This document shows, piece by piece, positions 9,041 to 19,798 of a stretch of 64,000 nt of DNA. Position 1 is the stretch's first letter. Each line of letters starts with the position of its first letter. Position numbers and translations under genes: made by a program. Where the stretch lies: positions 4,757,001 to 4,821,000 of the forward strand of contig NZ_CP150096.1 of the NCBI RefSeq assembly GCF_038396765.1. Reading direction: 5' to 3'. This DNA is from Chitinophaga caseinilytica (GTDB lineage Bacteria > Bacteroidota > Bacteroidia > Chitinophagales > Chitinophagaceae). The notes beneath the pieces were generated by a model. It worked only from the letters and a program-made list of their open reading frames with translations. It was not told the origin of the DNA and did not search any database.

Positions 9041-9568
9041 TTACCGGTGTAGACGCTTGTGCGTCTTATTATCTACCCGAAACTCAATATTACTTTGTTT
9101 CCAGGCTTCAAAAATAGTTTTTAAAGAAGCCGCCTGCGGTTCTTCCAGTAAGAATAGATATTCCTTCTTCTCACCATAGTAGTTGAACATAATAATATTA
9201 TCTGATCCTTGTTTTATAGCTATTGAATTCATGGAATAGAACTCGCCTTTAATGCCTAAAATCTGAAATTTCAATGATTGCAATTCTTGTAAATCAAATA
9301 ATTCCACACAATCAGGTTTCTCCACCACTATTTCATTCGCCGTAATTTTAATATTCCCGATAATGTCATGATCCGTAAACATACCTCCTACCCACAATGA
9401 CAATAAACCTGCAATTAAGAATATCAGCTTAAACTGATCTACCCCAAAAAATGAACTGAAAAGGGCCACAGACAACAAAATTAGGCCTCCAAATAAAAAC
9501 AGTTTTATTTTTCCTGATCGTCTTCTGCTAATCAATGGAAGTATAACTTGTACATTCATTTTATTCAA
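9041..9568 (-). CDS. Hypothetical membrane protein with PH-like soluble domain
   Basis: 175 residues. Two adjacent membrane helices (about 22-40 and 46-64; LFLFGGLILLSVALF and LIFLIAGLLSLWVGG) are followed by a soluble beta-rich domain (NIKITANEIVVEKPDCVELFDLQELQSLKF...). Two N-terminal helices plus a small beta-rich tail resemble bacterial PH-like proteins, but this is pattern only. Together with its neighbour it sits in a patch clearly richer in A+T than the surrounding genes, which hints at recent acquisition. No functional residues can be named. Confidence 0.65.
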   Translation of the reverse strand: MNKMNVQVILPLISRRRSGKIKLFLFGGLILLSVALFSSFFGVDQFKLIFLIAGLLSLWVGGMFTDHDIIGNIKITANEIVVEKPDCVELFDLQELQSLKFQILGIKGEFYSMNSIAIKQGSDNIIMFNYYGEKKEYLFLLEEPQAASLKTIFEAWKQSNIEFRVDNKTHKRLHR

Positions 9569-9702
9569 AAAAAAATCTGTGATTCCTATTAAAAGAGTGT
9601 CGCCTTCATTGGATCAAAAAAATCAGCGTCATCTAGAAAACAACCTGTATTAAAGCATCATCAGCTATTGGGCGGTGAGAAGCAATCTTCGCATTTCAAC
9701 TT

Positions 9703-10038
9703 CTATTCTTCCATCTCTAACAAAAGATCCTGCAAATCGCCATTTAGAGTTTCTCCATCACTTTCTGAAATCAATTGAAAACTTTCCCGCATCTCATTTA
9801 GGTAAGATGAACCATCCAATATGCCAAAAATATGGGATAGTGTATCTACCTGAACCAGGCGCACAAATTGCAATAAGGTACTTTGATCAGATGATGATAA
9901 AGAACTATATAATTTTCTTGTTGCAATCCATAATGGATCTGTCGCGGCTGTCTCGTTGCCTAACGTATTTTCATACCCTTGCATCCCATTGTCAATTACC
10001 TCTCTTTTAATTGCAGTTACAAATTCCAATGCATTCAT
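9703..10038 (-). CDS. Small acidic hypothetical protein
   Basis: 111 residues, acidic and helical (IKREVIDNG, YSSLSSSDQSTLLQFVRLVQVDTLSHIFGILDG, ending DLLLEMEE). No signal peptide or membrane segment. Small acidic helical proteins in AT-rich islands are often immunity proteins, but no toxin gene is adjacent and I do not assign that role. Upstream of the ATG is an A/T-rich stretch without a Shine-Dalgarno site, typical of Bacteroidota. Codon use is AT-biased like its neighbour at 9041-9568. Confidence 0.55.
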   Translation of the reverse strand: MNALEFVTAIKREVIDNGMQGYENTLGNETAATDPLWIATRKLYSSLSSSDQSTLLQFVRLVQVDTLSHIFGILDGSSYLNEMRESFQLISESDGETLNGDLQDLLLEMEE

Positions 10039-10376
10039 ATTGCAATTTATTTAATAAATAATTGGGGGAATAATGAAAGATAATGTTGAATAAGTTTCCA
10101 CCCGGCAAATTTAACCGGAAGATGCAGCAGGTACTTGCAATTCATGGTTGAGGGAATGTCATCCCAAGATATAGATATTAAATATATCAATACTGTCAAC
10201 CGACAAAAACATGACAAAAAATTCAGCAAGATCCCCACCCTATTCCGCCGCCTTCCCGCCATCAATCCTCACCGCAATGTCAAATCCCCGCCACGATTAG
10301 ACCATCCGCAGAAATAATCGAGAAAATGTAAATATTTTTTAACAATTTTACAGTTACATTACATAAATCGTAAAAA
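10039..10376. other. AT-rich region upstream of the leucine operon
   Basis: 338 bases between the divergent acidic hypothetical gene and leuC. It must hold the leucine operon promoter. I saw no leucine-rich leader peptide or terminator-antiterminator pair. A 29-codon frame at 10211-10300 lacks leucine runs and was not accepted as a leader peptide. Confidence 0.4.
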
Positions 10377-11726
10377 ATGAGCCAACAACCCGCTACATTA
10401 TTTGACAAAGTATGGGATGCGCATGTAGTCCGGAAAATCGAAGACGGGCCGGATGTGTTTTTCATCGACCGGCACTTTATCCACGAAGTTACCAGCCCCG
10501 TGGCTTTCCTTGGGCTCGAAAACCGCCAGCTACAGGTGATGTTCCCCAACAAAACCTTCGCCACCGCGGACCACAACACTCCAACCATTAACCAGCACCT
10601 CCCCGTGGCCGACCCCCTGTCTGCCAACCAGCTGAAGGCACTGGAAAACAACTCCGCCAAATACGGCATCTCCCACTGGGGCCTCGGTAACCCGAAAAAC
10701 GGCATCGTGCACGTGGTAGGCCCCGAAAACGGGATCACCCTCCCCGGCATGACCATCGTCTGCGGAGACTCCCACACCTCCACCCACGGAGCCTTCGGCG
10801 CCATCGCTTTCGGCATCGGCACCTCCGAAGTGGAAATGGTACTCTCCTCCCAGTGTATCATGCAGCCCAAACCGAAGAAAATGCTCATCAACGTAAACGG
10901 CAAACTCGGTAAAGGCGTAACCCCTAAAGACGCTGTCCTCTATATCATCTCCCAACTCACCGCAGCAGGCGCCACCGGCTACTTCATCGAATACGCCGGC
11001 GAAGTGTTCCGCGAAATGAGCATGGAAGGAAGAATGACGGTCTGCAACATGTCTATCGAAATGGGCGCCCGCGGCGGCATGATCGCGCCGGACGAAACTA
11101 CCTTCGCTTATATCAAAGGCCGCGAAAAAGCACCGCAGGGTGAAGCCTGGGACAAAGCCCTCGCTTACTGGAAAACGCTCAAAACCGACGAAGGCGCTAC
11201 GTTCGACGTGGTGTACGACTACCAGGCCGCCGACATCGAGCCGCAAATCACTTATGGCACCAATCCCGGTATGGGCATGGGCATCTCGCAACGCATCCCC
11301 ACGGCGGCGAAAGCGGGCGGCAGCAAAGCCAGCTACGAGAAATCGCTCGATTACATGGGCTTCCATGAAAACGACGCCATGCTCGGTAAAAAGATCGACT
11401 ATGTGTTCATCGGCTCCTGCACCAACGGCCGTATCGAAGATTTCCGCGCCTTCGCGTCCATCGTGAAAGGCCGCAAAAAAGCCGATCACGTCACCGCCTG
11501 GATCGTTCCCGGATCCCACATCGTAGAAGCACAGATCCGCGAAGAAGGGATTTACGACATCCTGACCGAAGCCGGCTTCCAGCTGCGCCAACCCGGATGC
11601 TCCGCCTGCCTGGCCATGAACGACGACAAGATCCCCGCGGGCAAGTACGCCGTGAGCACCAGCAACCGCAACTTCGAAGGCCGCCAGGGCCCCGGAGCGC
11701 GCACCCTGCTCGCTTCCCCCTCGTAG
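10377..11726 (+). CDS. leuC: 3-isopropylmalate dehydratase large subunit (frameshifted end)
   Basis: 449 residues in this frame. LeuC with LeuD isomerises 2- to 3-isopropylmalate in leucine synthesis. The [4Fe-4S] ligands C348 (IGSCTNGR), C408 and C411 (CSACLAMN) are present, as are [10 protein letters not shown] and [12 protein letters not shown]. Normal LeuC ends with a short alanine-rich segment after RQGPGART; here the frame stops at a TAG four codons into that region. The missing tail ([14 protein letters not shown]... to TAA at 11780-11782) is intact in the next frame. One extra C in the C-run at 11716-11720 would restore a 468-residue protein. First gene of a leuC-leuD-synthase-leuB operon. 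All catalytic cysteines precede the shift, so even the short form may keep its cluster. Confidence 0.93.
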   Translation: MSQQPATLFDKVWDAHVVRKIEDGPDVFFIDRHFIHEVTSPVAFLGLENRQLQVMFPNKTFATADHNTPTINQHLPVADPLSANQLKALENNSAKYGISHWGLGNPKNGIVHVVGPENGITLPGMTIVCGDSHTSTHGAFGAIAFGIGTSEVEMVLSSQCIMQPKPKKMLINVNGKLGKGVTPKDAVLYIISQLTAAGATGYFIEYAGEVFREMSMEGRMTVCNMSIEMGARGGMIAPDETTFAYIKGREKAPQGEAWDKALAYWKTLKTDEGATFDVVYDYQAADIEPQITYGTNPGMGMGISQRIPTAAKAGGSKASYEKSLDYMGFHENDAMLGKKIDYVFIGSCTNGRIEDFRAFASIVKGRKKADHVTAWIVPGSHIVEAQIREEGIYDILTEAGFQLRQPGCSACLAMNDDKIPAGKYAVSTSNRNFEGRQGPGARTLLASPS

Positions 11727-11782
11727 CTGCCGCAGCGGCCGTTACCGGCGTGGTGACCGACCCGAGAGACCTGATCGCTTAA
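11716..11782 (+). other. Out-of-frame C-terminal tail of leuC
   Basis: After five consecutive C bases (11716-11720) the leuC frame reads TCG TAG. In the alternative frame the sequence continues as [20 protein letters not shown] and stops at TAA, exactly the type of tail LeuC proteins carry. This is either a sequencing or assembly error in a homopolymer or a real one-base deletion. leuD follows 31 bases later. Confidence 0.85.
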
Positions 11783-11813
11783 CTTCCTTCCAAACCACAG
11801 AGACTATCTAAAA

Positions 11814-12410
11814 ATGGCATACGATAAATTCACCGTTCTCACCAGCACCGCAGTACCCCTGCCCATCGAGAACGTAGACACCGACCAGATCATCCCCGCG
11901 CGCTTCCTCAAAGCCACCGAGCGCAAAGGTTTCGGCGATAACCTCTTCCGCGACTGGCGGTATAACGGAGACGATTCCCCGAAGCAGGACTTCGTCCTCA
12001 ACAACCCGATCTACTCCGGCAAAATCCTCGTGGCCGGCAAGAACTTCGGCAGCGGCAGCTCCCGCGAGCACGCAGCCTGGGCTATCTACGACTACGGGTT
12101 CCGTTGCGTAGTGTCCAGCTTCTTCGCCGACATCTTCAAAAACAACTCCCTCAACATCGGCATCCTCCCCGTTCAGGTGAGCCCGGAATTCCTCGATAAA
12201 ATCTTCCTCGCCATCGAGGCAGACGCCAAAGCGGAAATCACCGTAGACCTCGACAAACAGCTGATCACCATCGCCGCCACCGGCGAAAGCGAATCCTTCG
12301 CCATCAACAGCTACAAAAAACATAACCTCATGAACGGTTATGACGATATCGATTATTTACAGGCGATGAAGGACGAAATCCGGACGTTCGCCGACAAAAG
12401 CATATACTAG
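11814..12410 (+). CDS. leuD: 3-isopropylmalate dehydratase small subunit
   Basis: 198 residues, the usual length. It supplies the swivelling domain that completes the LeuCD active site. Motifs include [14 protein letters not shown] near the N-terminus and [16 protein letters not shown], the conserved substrate-contact loop. It follows leuC and is followed by the synthase gene after only 2 bases, so the four genes are surely one transcript. Nothing unusual in length or composition. Confidence 0.95.
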   Translation: MAYDKFTVLTSTAVPLPIENVDTDQIIPARFLKATERKGFGDNLFRDWRYNGDDSPKQDFVLNNPIYSGKILVAGKNFGSGSSREHAAWAIYDYGFRCVVSSFFADIFKNNSLNIGILPVQVSPEFLDKIFLAIEADAKAEITVDLDKQLITIAATGESESFAINSYKKHNLMNGYDDIDYLQAMKDEIRTFADKSIY

Positions 12411-12412
12411 CA

Positions 12413-13936
12413 ATGCCCGCCCAGCGATATCTTGAGATCATGGACACCACGCTTCGCGACGGCGAGCAAACGAGCGGCGTCTCTTTTTCCCCTTCGGAAA
12501 AACTGACCATCGCCCAACTGCTGCTGACGGAAGTGAAGGCAGACCGCATCGAAGTGGCTTCGGCGCGCGTGTCTGACGGGGAAATGGCCGCCGTGAAAGC
12601 CATCACCAAATGGGCGAAGGCCAGCAAGCTGCTCGAGCGCGTGGAAGTGCTCACGTTCGTGGACGGAGACGTGTCTATCCAATGGATGCAGGAAACCGGC
12701 GCGAAAGTGATGAACCTCCTCACCAAAGGTTCCCTCAACCACCTCACGCATCAACTCAAAAAGAAACCCGAACAGCATTTCGCCGATATCGCCGAAGTGA
12801 TCGCCAAAGCGAAAAAGAAAGGCCTCATCGTGAACGTGTACCTCGAAGACTGGAGCAACGGCATGCGCCATTCCCGCGATTACGTGTTCCAGTACCTCGA
12901 TTTCATCGCCACCCAACCCGTCAAACGCGTCATGCTGCCCGATACGCTGGGCATCCTCACGCCCGACGAGTCGTATCAATACCTCTCCGAAATCGTGGAG
13001 CGGTATCCCAAACTGCACTTCGATTTCCATGCGCATAACGATTACGACCTGGGCACCGCCAACGTCCTCGAAGGCGTGAAAGCCGGCGTACACGGCATCC
13101 ACCTCACCATCAACGGCATGGGGGAAAGAGCGGGCAACGCGCCCCTCGCCAGCGCCATCGCCGTGCTGAACGATTTCATGCCCGGTGTTAAAACCAGCGT
13201 GGCCGAAAAATCGCTCTACAGCGTGAGCAAACTCGTGGAAACGTTCTCCGGCATCCGCGTTCCCGCCAACAAACCGGTGGTGGGCGAAAACGTATTCACC
13301 CAAACGGCCGGCATCCATGCCGACGGCGACAAGAAAAACAAGCTTTACTTCAGCGACCTCATGCCCGAACGCTTCGGCCGCCAGCGCAAATACGCACTGG
13401 GCAAAACGAGCGGGAAAGCCAATATCGAGAACAACCTCCAGCAGCTGGGCATCCGGCTGTCGGAACCCGATCTGAAGAAAGTAACGCAGAAGATCATCGA
13501 ACTGGGCGACAAGAAAGAAATGGTGACACAGGCAGACCTGCCCTACATCATCTCCGACATTCTCGACAGCAACACCATCGAACAGAAGGTGCATATCGAA
13601 GATTACGTGCTCACCCACGCCAAGCACCTCAAACCCTCCGCCACACTGCGCATCAGCGTTCATGGCGAGAGCTATGAAGAACATGCGCAGGGCGACGGGC
13701 AGTACGATGCTTTCATGAACGCGCTGAAAAAAGTCTATAAAAAACGGAAAGAAGAACTGCCGCAGCTGACCGATTACACCGTACGCATCCCGCCCGGCGG
13801 TAAAACGGACGCACTGTGCGAAACCGTCATCACCTGGCAGGTTGCCGGGCAGCGGGAATTCAAGACCCGCGGGCTCGACAGCGATCAGACCGTTTCCGCC
13901 ATCAAGGCCACGCAAAAAATGCTGAACTTACTTTAA
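12413..13936 (+). CDS. 2-isopropylmalate/citramalate synthase family enzyme
   Basis: 507 residues. The DRE-TIM catalytic domain opens with DTTLRDGEQT (about residues 11-20), and carries FDFHAHNDYDLGTAN with the metal-binding HxH and GMGERAGNAPL. The C-terminal ~130 residues (from about 375) form the LeuA dimer/regulatory domain that binds the feedback inhibitor. In Bacteroidota this gene commonly sits inside leuC-leuD-X-leuB operons, sometimes next to a second, classical leuA; it could make 2-isopropylmalate (LeuA) or citramalate (CimA). No second leuA is visible in the window. Operon position favours a role in leucine or isoleucine synthesis; sequence inspection alone does not decide the acceptor. 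Confidence 0.9.
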   Translation: MPAQRYLEIMDTTLRDGEQTSGVSFSPSEKLTIAQLLLTEVKADRIEVASARVSDGEMAAVKAITKWAKASKLLERVEVLTFVDGDVSIQWMQETGAKVMNLLTKGSLNHLTHQLKKKPEQHFADIAEVIAKAKKKGLIVNVYLEDWSNGMRHSRDYVFQYLDFIATQPVKRVMLPDTLGILTPDESYQYLSEIVERYPKLHFDFHAHNDYDLGTANVLEGVKAGVHGIHLTINGMGERAGNAPLASAIAVLNDFMPGVKTSVAEKSLYSVSKLVETFSGIRVPANKPVVGENVFTQTAGIHADGDKKNKLYFSDLMPERFGRQRKYALGKTSGKANIENNLQQLGIRLSEPDLKKVTQKIIELGDKKEMVTQADLPYIISDILDSNTIEQKVHIEDYVLTHAKHLKPSATLRISVHGESYEEHAQGDGQYDAFMNALKKVYKKRKEELPQLTDYTVRIPPGGKTDALCETVITWQVAGQREFKTRGLDSDQTVSAIKATQKMLNLL

Positions 13937-13951
13937 ACCCATCTCAACCGA

Positions 13952-15025
<1,074 letters not shown>

Positions 15026-15046
15026 TCGGATTATTTGGAAATATCG

Positions 15047-15085
15047 TCCCGCACGGAGGTTTCGGCTTTTGTGCGGGATTTTTTT
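15047..15085 (+). terminator. Rho-independent terminator of the leucine operon
   Basis: An 8-bp stem TCCCGCAC/GTGCGGGA with a 16-base loop is followed directly by seven T bases. It starts 21 bases after the leuB stop codon. Confidence 0.85.
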
Positions 15086-15095
15086 GTTGGATGGG

Positions 15096-17006
15096 TTACA
15101 CCGCTACCGTAGCTCCGTTCGATAAATTCCGCGGCAGTGCAAAGTAGAACGTGGTGCCGATGCCGGGCTCCCTTTCGGCCCAGATGCGCCCATGCATGCG
15201 GGCGAGCATGTCCTGGCTGATGATCATGGCGATGCCGGCGCCTTTGAGCCCGTCTTTCGTAGCCATGGTTTTCTGTTCCGGGTTGAAGATCTTGTCAATT
15301 TCGGCGGCGCTGAGCTCTTTGCCGTAATTGGTGACGGCGGTAATGAGCTGGTCGCCGTCCACGAAAGCGCGGACTAAGATGGGCTTGCCTTTGGCGGCGT
15401 ATTTGGTGGCGTTGTTGAGAATATTGCGGCAGATGAAGCCCAGCATGTTCTTTTCCGCATACACCTCCTGCCCTTGCAGGCTATCGTCCAGCACCAGCCT
15501 GACATCTTTATCTTGCTGTGCCATCGTATAGAATTGGTTGGCTTCTTGCATGACGTCTTCGATTTTGAAGGAATCCGTACGGATTTTCCCACCTTTCCGC
15601 TTGGCGCTGATCCAGGCCAGGAGGCCTTCCATGAACCGGATACTGTCTTCCGAAGTTTTCTTGAGGCTGGCCATCATCCCTTCGATCTCTTTCGGCGTAA
15701 GGTCGTGCTCCATTTCGAACAGCTGGGAAATGGTGATGATGCTGGAGAATGGCGCCCGCAGATCGTGGGCCATCACGGAGATGAGCATGTTATGGAACTG
15801 GTCCCAGTCTTCGAGCTCGCGGGTGCGCTCTTCCGATTTTTCGCGCAGCTCCTGCTGGATCCGCGCTACTTTCCGGCTTTGGCTGCGGGAACGGTAGAGG
15901 AAGAACAGGAGCCCGCCGGTTACGATGGTCAACAGTACAAGGAGATAGATCGTCCGTTTCTGCGCCGTTTGCCGGGATTGCGCTTCGCGCAGTTTGCGCT
16001 CGTTCAATACATAATCGAAATAGGTAAACCCGGATGACTGTAATTCCGTCACCGCTTCGGTATTCTGGGCCAGTTGCTGCTGTGCGAAGTGGAGCGCTTT
16101 GGCGGTATCGCCCAGCGCTTCGCATAAATGCATCATTTCGGGCAGTAGCAGGCTGGTCACGTAAAAGAATTTCTGGCGCTGGGAGATCTGCAGCCCTTCC
16201 GTAAAATGCTGCATCGCGAGGGCGCTGTCGCCCCCCATTTCCAGGATCATTTTCCCGATATCGTGATGCAGGAACGCCATGAAGCTGAAGTTCCCCTTCT
16301 TTTCGGCGTCTGCCAGCAATTCCCTGAAACCGTCCAGCCCTTCCTGCTTGCCGCCTGCGTCGAACAGGCGCTTGGCTTCGATCTGCAGGCAATAATTATA
16401 CATGATCTCGTCTTTCCATTTCTCCGCGTTCCGTTTGGCGAGGATGAGCATGGAATCGCGCTGGCGCTTGGTGAGCGAAGAATCGATATCGATCAGGTTG
16501 AGCAAGGCGATGGTACGGGAGCTGTCGCTCGGCGCTGCGCGCGCCACCCGTTCCGCTTCATACAGCTTGTCGACGCATTTGGCGTAGTTGCCGTCGAAAA
16601 TGAAATTGATGGCGATATTATTGAGCAGCAACGATACGCGGCTGCTGTCGCCCATTTTGCGGTACATCCGCAGGGCGTCGTTATTGAAACGGGAGGAAAG
16701 GTAATTGTTGCGGGTCATGTAATAGACGCCGCGCCCGGTGAGCGCGCCGGCGATGCCGCGTTCGTAGCCGTGGCGCTCGGAAATGCGCATGGCTTTGTCC
16801 GTATAATATATGACACTGTCCCATTGCCGGTAATGATAGTAATCGGCCAGTTCAGCCAGCGCGTCTGCGTACGCCAGGCTATCCTGGATGGTTGCAAGTG
16901 ATTGCTGCAGCTGGCGGATGTGCTTGAGTTGACCGAAGCTCCTGGTGGAGCAAAGTACCATCAAGACAATACACCAACCAATTGCCCGAAAGCGTCGGTA
17001 ATGCAT
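15096..17006 (-). CDS. TPR-containing sensor histidine kinase
   Basis: 636 residues. A signal peptide or N-terminal helix (about 8-25) is followed by a periplasmic run of TPR-like repeats (about 40-320), one membrane helix (352-371), a coiled coil (RIQQELREKSEERTRELED) and a cytoplasmic kinase. The phosphoacceptor is H414 in MLISVMAHDLRAPFSS; the ATPase domain carries NILNNATKYA and GAGIAMIISQDML. This TPR-TM-HisKA-HATPase layout is common in Bacteroidota. No response regulator is adjacent, so it is an orphan kinase. The TPR domain presumably senses a protein or peptide in the periplasm; that is inference. Confidence 0.9.
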   Translation of the reverse strand: MHYRRFRAIGWCIVLMVLCSTRSFGQLKHIRQLQQSLATIQDSLAYADALAELADYYHYRQWDSVIYYTDKAMRISERHGYERGIAGALTGRGVYYMTRNNYLSSRFNNDALRMYRKMGDSSRVSLLLNNIAINFIFDGNYAKCVDKLYEAERVARAAPSDSSRTIALLNLIDIDSSLTKRQRDSMLILAKRNAEKWKDEIMYNYCLQIEAKRLFDAGGKQEGLDGFRELLADAEKKGNFSFMAFLHHDIGKMILEMGGDSALAMQHFTEGLQISQRQKFFYVTSLLLPEMMHLCEALGDTAKALHFAQQQLAQNTEAVTELQSSGFTYFDYVLNERKLREAQSRQTAQKRTIYLLVLLTIVTGGLLFFLYRSRSQSRKVARIQQELREKSEERTRELEDWDQFHNMLISVMAHDLRAPFSSIITISQLFEMEHDLTPKEIEGMMASLKKTSEDSIRFMEGLLAWISAKRKGGKIRTDSFKIEDVMQEANQFYTMAQQDKDVRLVLDDSLQGQEVYAEKNMLGFICRNILNNATKYAAKGKPILVRAFVDGDQLITAVTNYGKELSAAEIDKIFNPEQKTMATKDGLKGAGIAMIISQDMLARMHGRIWAEREPGIGTTFYFALPRNLSNGATVAV

Positions 17007-17233
17007 ATGTGTTCGTTTCCATCGGTGAAGGGGCCTGCGTTCATTGGTTATTCGGTTTCGTCTGTCAGTAGGTAATATCCATCGTTCTGGGATATGCGTC
17101 GGGGCCCTTTGGTTACTGTTACTGTCACAGCCGGTAAATCAAAAGGGATGCCAGAATTTTAAAACCATCCATGGATAAGGTTTTCATCATCCTACACAGC
17201 TCCTTCCCATACAAATGTAAAGATTTCGCGCAT

Positions 17234-17274
17234 AAAAAAACGACATCGCCGCCGGGTAAGGGCGGGATGTCGTT
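17234..17274 (-). terminator. Terminator of the SusCD/EEP operon
   Basis: On the minus strand the stem AACGACATCCCGCC / GGCGATGTCGTT is followed by a run of seven T bases. It lies about 30 bases after the stop of the endonuclease/phosphatase gene and closes the uptake operon. Confidence 0.85.
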
Positions 17275-17302
17275 TCCAGGGCCTGATTTCCGTTCAGTCC
17301 GG

Positions 17303-18106
17303 TTATTTCACGATCCACTCGGCCACAACGGCCAGGTGGTCTGAAGGGTAAGGTTCGTTGATCACTTCCGTCCGTACGGGCACCCATCCGCTTTTCTTCG
17401 TAGCCAGCACGAAATCGATCACCCTTTTGGGGTTGATGACGGGAATCGTGTAGCCGCAATCGGTACAGGAAGGCCGGTATTTCTCCAGCAATGTGGCAAA
17501 TGCGGGGGTAGACGGCGTGGTGTTGAAGTCGCCGGAAAGCACCAGCGGCAACGCCAACGTGTCTGCCAGGCGGTTCAGGGCGGCCACCTGCTCGTCCCGG
17601 TTGGCAGGAGTACTAACATCGAGGTGGGTACTGCCGATGGTGAGCTTTTTCCCGTTCCGGAAAGTGATGTCGGCCAGGGCTACTACCCGGTCTTCCGCCG
17701 CGGGGTTCGACGTTTCGGGCAACCTGACCGTCCGCCCGTTCTGCAACGGGTACTTCGACAGGATGGCTACGCCGTATTCCCCACCGTCGTGGTCGATGGC
17801 TTTGCCGAAATACACCTGCATACCCGTTTTTTGGGCCAGTAGGGCCGCCTGGTCGATGTTCCCGGAGCGTTGGGTGCGCACGTCCACTTCCTGCAGGGCC
17901 AGCACGTCGGGCTGCTGTGCCCGCACCACGGCGGCAATGGCATCTACGTCGATGAAGCCGGGTTTGGTGGGCGGGTTGCAGTGATGGATGTTATATGTCA
18001 TGACACGGAGCGTATCGCCCATTGCGGCGGGCTTTGGCCCGGGGACGGCCTGCGGGCCGTTTTGCGCGCAGGCTGCCAGGATGAATGCAGATAGTATGAA
18101 TTTCAT
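17303..18106 (-). CDS. Endonuclease/exonuclease/phosphatase-family lipoprotein
   Basis: 267 residues. A short signal sequence ends in the lipobox LAAC (Cys13), so the protein should be anchored in a membrane. The body is a complete EEP-fold hydrolase: TYNIHH, ALQEVD (metal-binding Glu), GSTHLD, SGDFN and the terminal SDHLAV catalytic His/Asp. EEP enzymes cut phosphodiester or phosphate-ester bonds in nucleic acids, lipids or inositol phosphates. It starts 27 bases after the SusD gene, so it belongs to that uptake operon, which suggests a surface enzyme preparing a phosphate-containing nutrient. The exact substrate is not shown by sequence. Confidence 0.9.
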   Translation of the reverse strand: MKFILSAFILAACAQNGPQAVPGPKPAAMGDTLRVMTYNIHHCNPPTKPGFIDVDAIAAVVRAQQPDVLALQEVDVRTQRSGNIDQAALLAQKTGMQVYFGKAIDHDGGEYGVAILSKYPLQNGRTVRLPETSNPAAEDRVVALADITFRNGKKLTIGSTHLDVSTPANRDEQVAALNRLADTLALPLVLSGDFNTTPSTPAFATLLEKYRPSCTDCGYTIPVINPKRVIDFVLATKKSGWVPVRTEVINEPYPSDHLAVVAEWIVK

Positions 18107-18133
18107 GTTATGCGGTCTTTTTCGTCAGTAAGA

Positions 18134-19798
18134 TCATTCCCAGCCCGGGTTTTGCGGCGCCAGGTTCGGGTTCCGCTGGATCTGTAACAGGGGCACTGGG
18201 AAACGGTAATGTTTCGGCGCCACAAACTGGCGGCCGCTCATCACGATGATATACCCTTCGGCGTCGGTCTTGAAATTGGCGACATGGGAAGGCACCAGGG
18301 CGAGGGACTTCTTCATCCCTTTCACGTCTGCCGCCAGCTTGTCCCCTTCTTTCCAGCGTACCATATCGTACCAGCGGCCACCTTCGCGCGCCAGCTCGAT
18401 GCGGCGCTCACGGCGGATCTCCGTGCGCAGGTCCAGCCCATTGGCCGCCAGGAACGACAGCGTCATGGGCATCATGCCCACCCTCTCGCGGAGTTTGTTG
18501 ATGGAATTATCGATATCGCCCTGGGTGAGCTTGCCCTGCTCGAAGCGCGCTTCCGCCCAGGTGAGCAGCACTTCGGCATACCGCAACACGTGAATGTCGT
18601 TGGCATCGCGGGTAACAAGGGCCACTGCGGGGATTTCCACGTATTTGGTGTAATAATACCCGGTGATCGTCACGCAACCCTGCTTGTCGGCCAGGAACTT
18701 CGGCGCGGTGAACGTGGTAATATCGGTATTCTGCGGATTGCCGTCGCGCTTGCCGCCCCATTTGGAGCCCGGCGCCAGGATGGTCATCTTCATGCGGGGA
18801 TCGCGGTTTTCGAAGATGTTGGCGTAGGTATCTTCCTTGTAGGTGGGCGATTGGGTGATGGGAAGCCCGTCAGCACAGAGGTACGCATCCACCAGCGACT
18901 TCGTCGGGTTGTAGCGGCTCGACTGGTCGGGCACCTGCGTTTCGCGGCTGATGTTGTGCATGCTCACGTCCAGCAGGTTGATACGGGCGATGATCGTCTC
19001 CTTGTTGGTGCCGTTGGCGAGTTTTCCTTTCCAGGTGAAGAAGTTGTAATAATCTTCTGCCGGGCGGCCGGTGGAATAAAGCTGGTACACGTTCATGTCC
19101 ATCACCCGCTTGGCCGCGTCTTCCGCATCGGCGAACCTGTCGTCGTACAGCGCCATGCGGGCTTTGAGGGCCAGGGCGGCGCCCTTGTTCATGCGGCCGA
19201 GTTTCGGGCCGGTCATGATGGCCGATTGCATGAGGCCGGCGGCTTCTTCCAGCTCACTGAGAATGAAATCGACGATCTCTTTTTTGGAATTCCTCGGGCC
19301 GTAGAGCTCCGTAATGTTCAGGGGCTCCGTTACCAGTGGCAGATCGCCGAAGTACATCACCAGGTTCATGTACATGTACGCGCGGATGGTTTTGGCCTCT
19401 CCCACCAGCTGGTTCAGCGTAGCTTCTGGCACGCCCTTGGCACGGTGATAGTTGGCCAGAAAAGCGTTACAGTCGCGGATTCCGGAGTATTGGGACACCC
19501 ATTCGGCGTTTACCGAAGACAGATCGGAATCGTAGTTGCCACTGCCGAAAATGCGGTATGCGTCGCTTGTGGAGGAATTGATAGAGTTGTCGCCCATCTG
19601 GTCCATGGCGATGGTATTGTTATTCTTGACGTTGGCGTAGAGCGCGTTGATGGCCAGGGTCAGCTGCTCTTCGTTCTGCCAGAACGTTTCGTCGGAGATC
19701 GCGTCCTGCGGGTTGCGGTCCAGGAAATCCTTACGGCAACCGGTGGCAGTGATAAGCAGGATGGCGGATATGCTGAGAAAAATCCTTTTCATGATCAT
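18134..19798 (-). CDS. SusD/RagB-family nutrient-binding lipoprotein
   Basis: 554 residues. The signal peptide ends in the lipobox TATGC (Cys21), followed by the SusD start RKDFLDRNPQDAISDETFW. TPR-like helices and a conserved C-terminal SusD region (ELAREGGRWYDMVRWKEGD, ...FPVPLLQIQRNPNL) are present. SusD proteins form the surface lid over the SusC barrel and capture the substrate. Its ATG overlaps the SusC stop by 4 bases. Ligand unknown; the downstream EEP lipoprotein points to a phosphate-ester substrate rather than a plain polysaccharide, but this is inference. Confidence 0.93.
   Translation of the reverse strand: MIMKRIFLSISAILLITATGCRKDFLDRNPQDAISDETFWQNEEQLTLAINALYANVKNNNTIAMDQMGDNSINSSTSDAYRIFGSGNYDSDLSSVNAEWVSQYSGIRDCNAFLANYHRAKGVPEATLNQLVGEAKTIRAYMYMNLVMYFGDLPLVTEPLNITELYGPRNSKKEIVDFILSELEEAAGLMQSAIMTGPKLGRMNKGAALALKARMALYDDRFADAEDAAKRVMDMNVYQLYSTGRPAEDYYNFFTWKGKLANGTNKETIIARINLLDVSMHNISRETQVPDQSSRYNPTKSLVDAYLCADGLPITQSPTYKEDTYANIFENRDPRMKMTILAPGSKWGGKRDGNPQNTDITTFTAPKFLADKQGCVTITGYYYTKYVEIPAVALVTRDANDIHVLRYAEVLLTWAEARFEQGKLTQGDIDNSINKLRERVGMMPMTLSFLAANGLDLRTEIRRERRIELAREGGRWYDMVRWKEGDKLAADVKGMKKSLALVPSHVANFKTDAEGYIIVMSGRQFVAPKHYRFPVPLLQIQRNPNLAPQNPGWE

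Noticed and set aside
10211..10300. Possible leucine leader peptide upstream of leuC
   Set aside because: The 29-codon frame has only a single leucine and no terminator/antiterminator follows.
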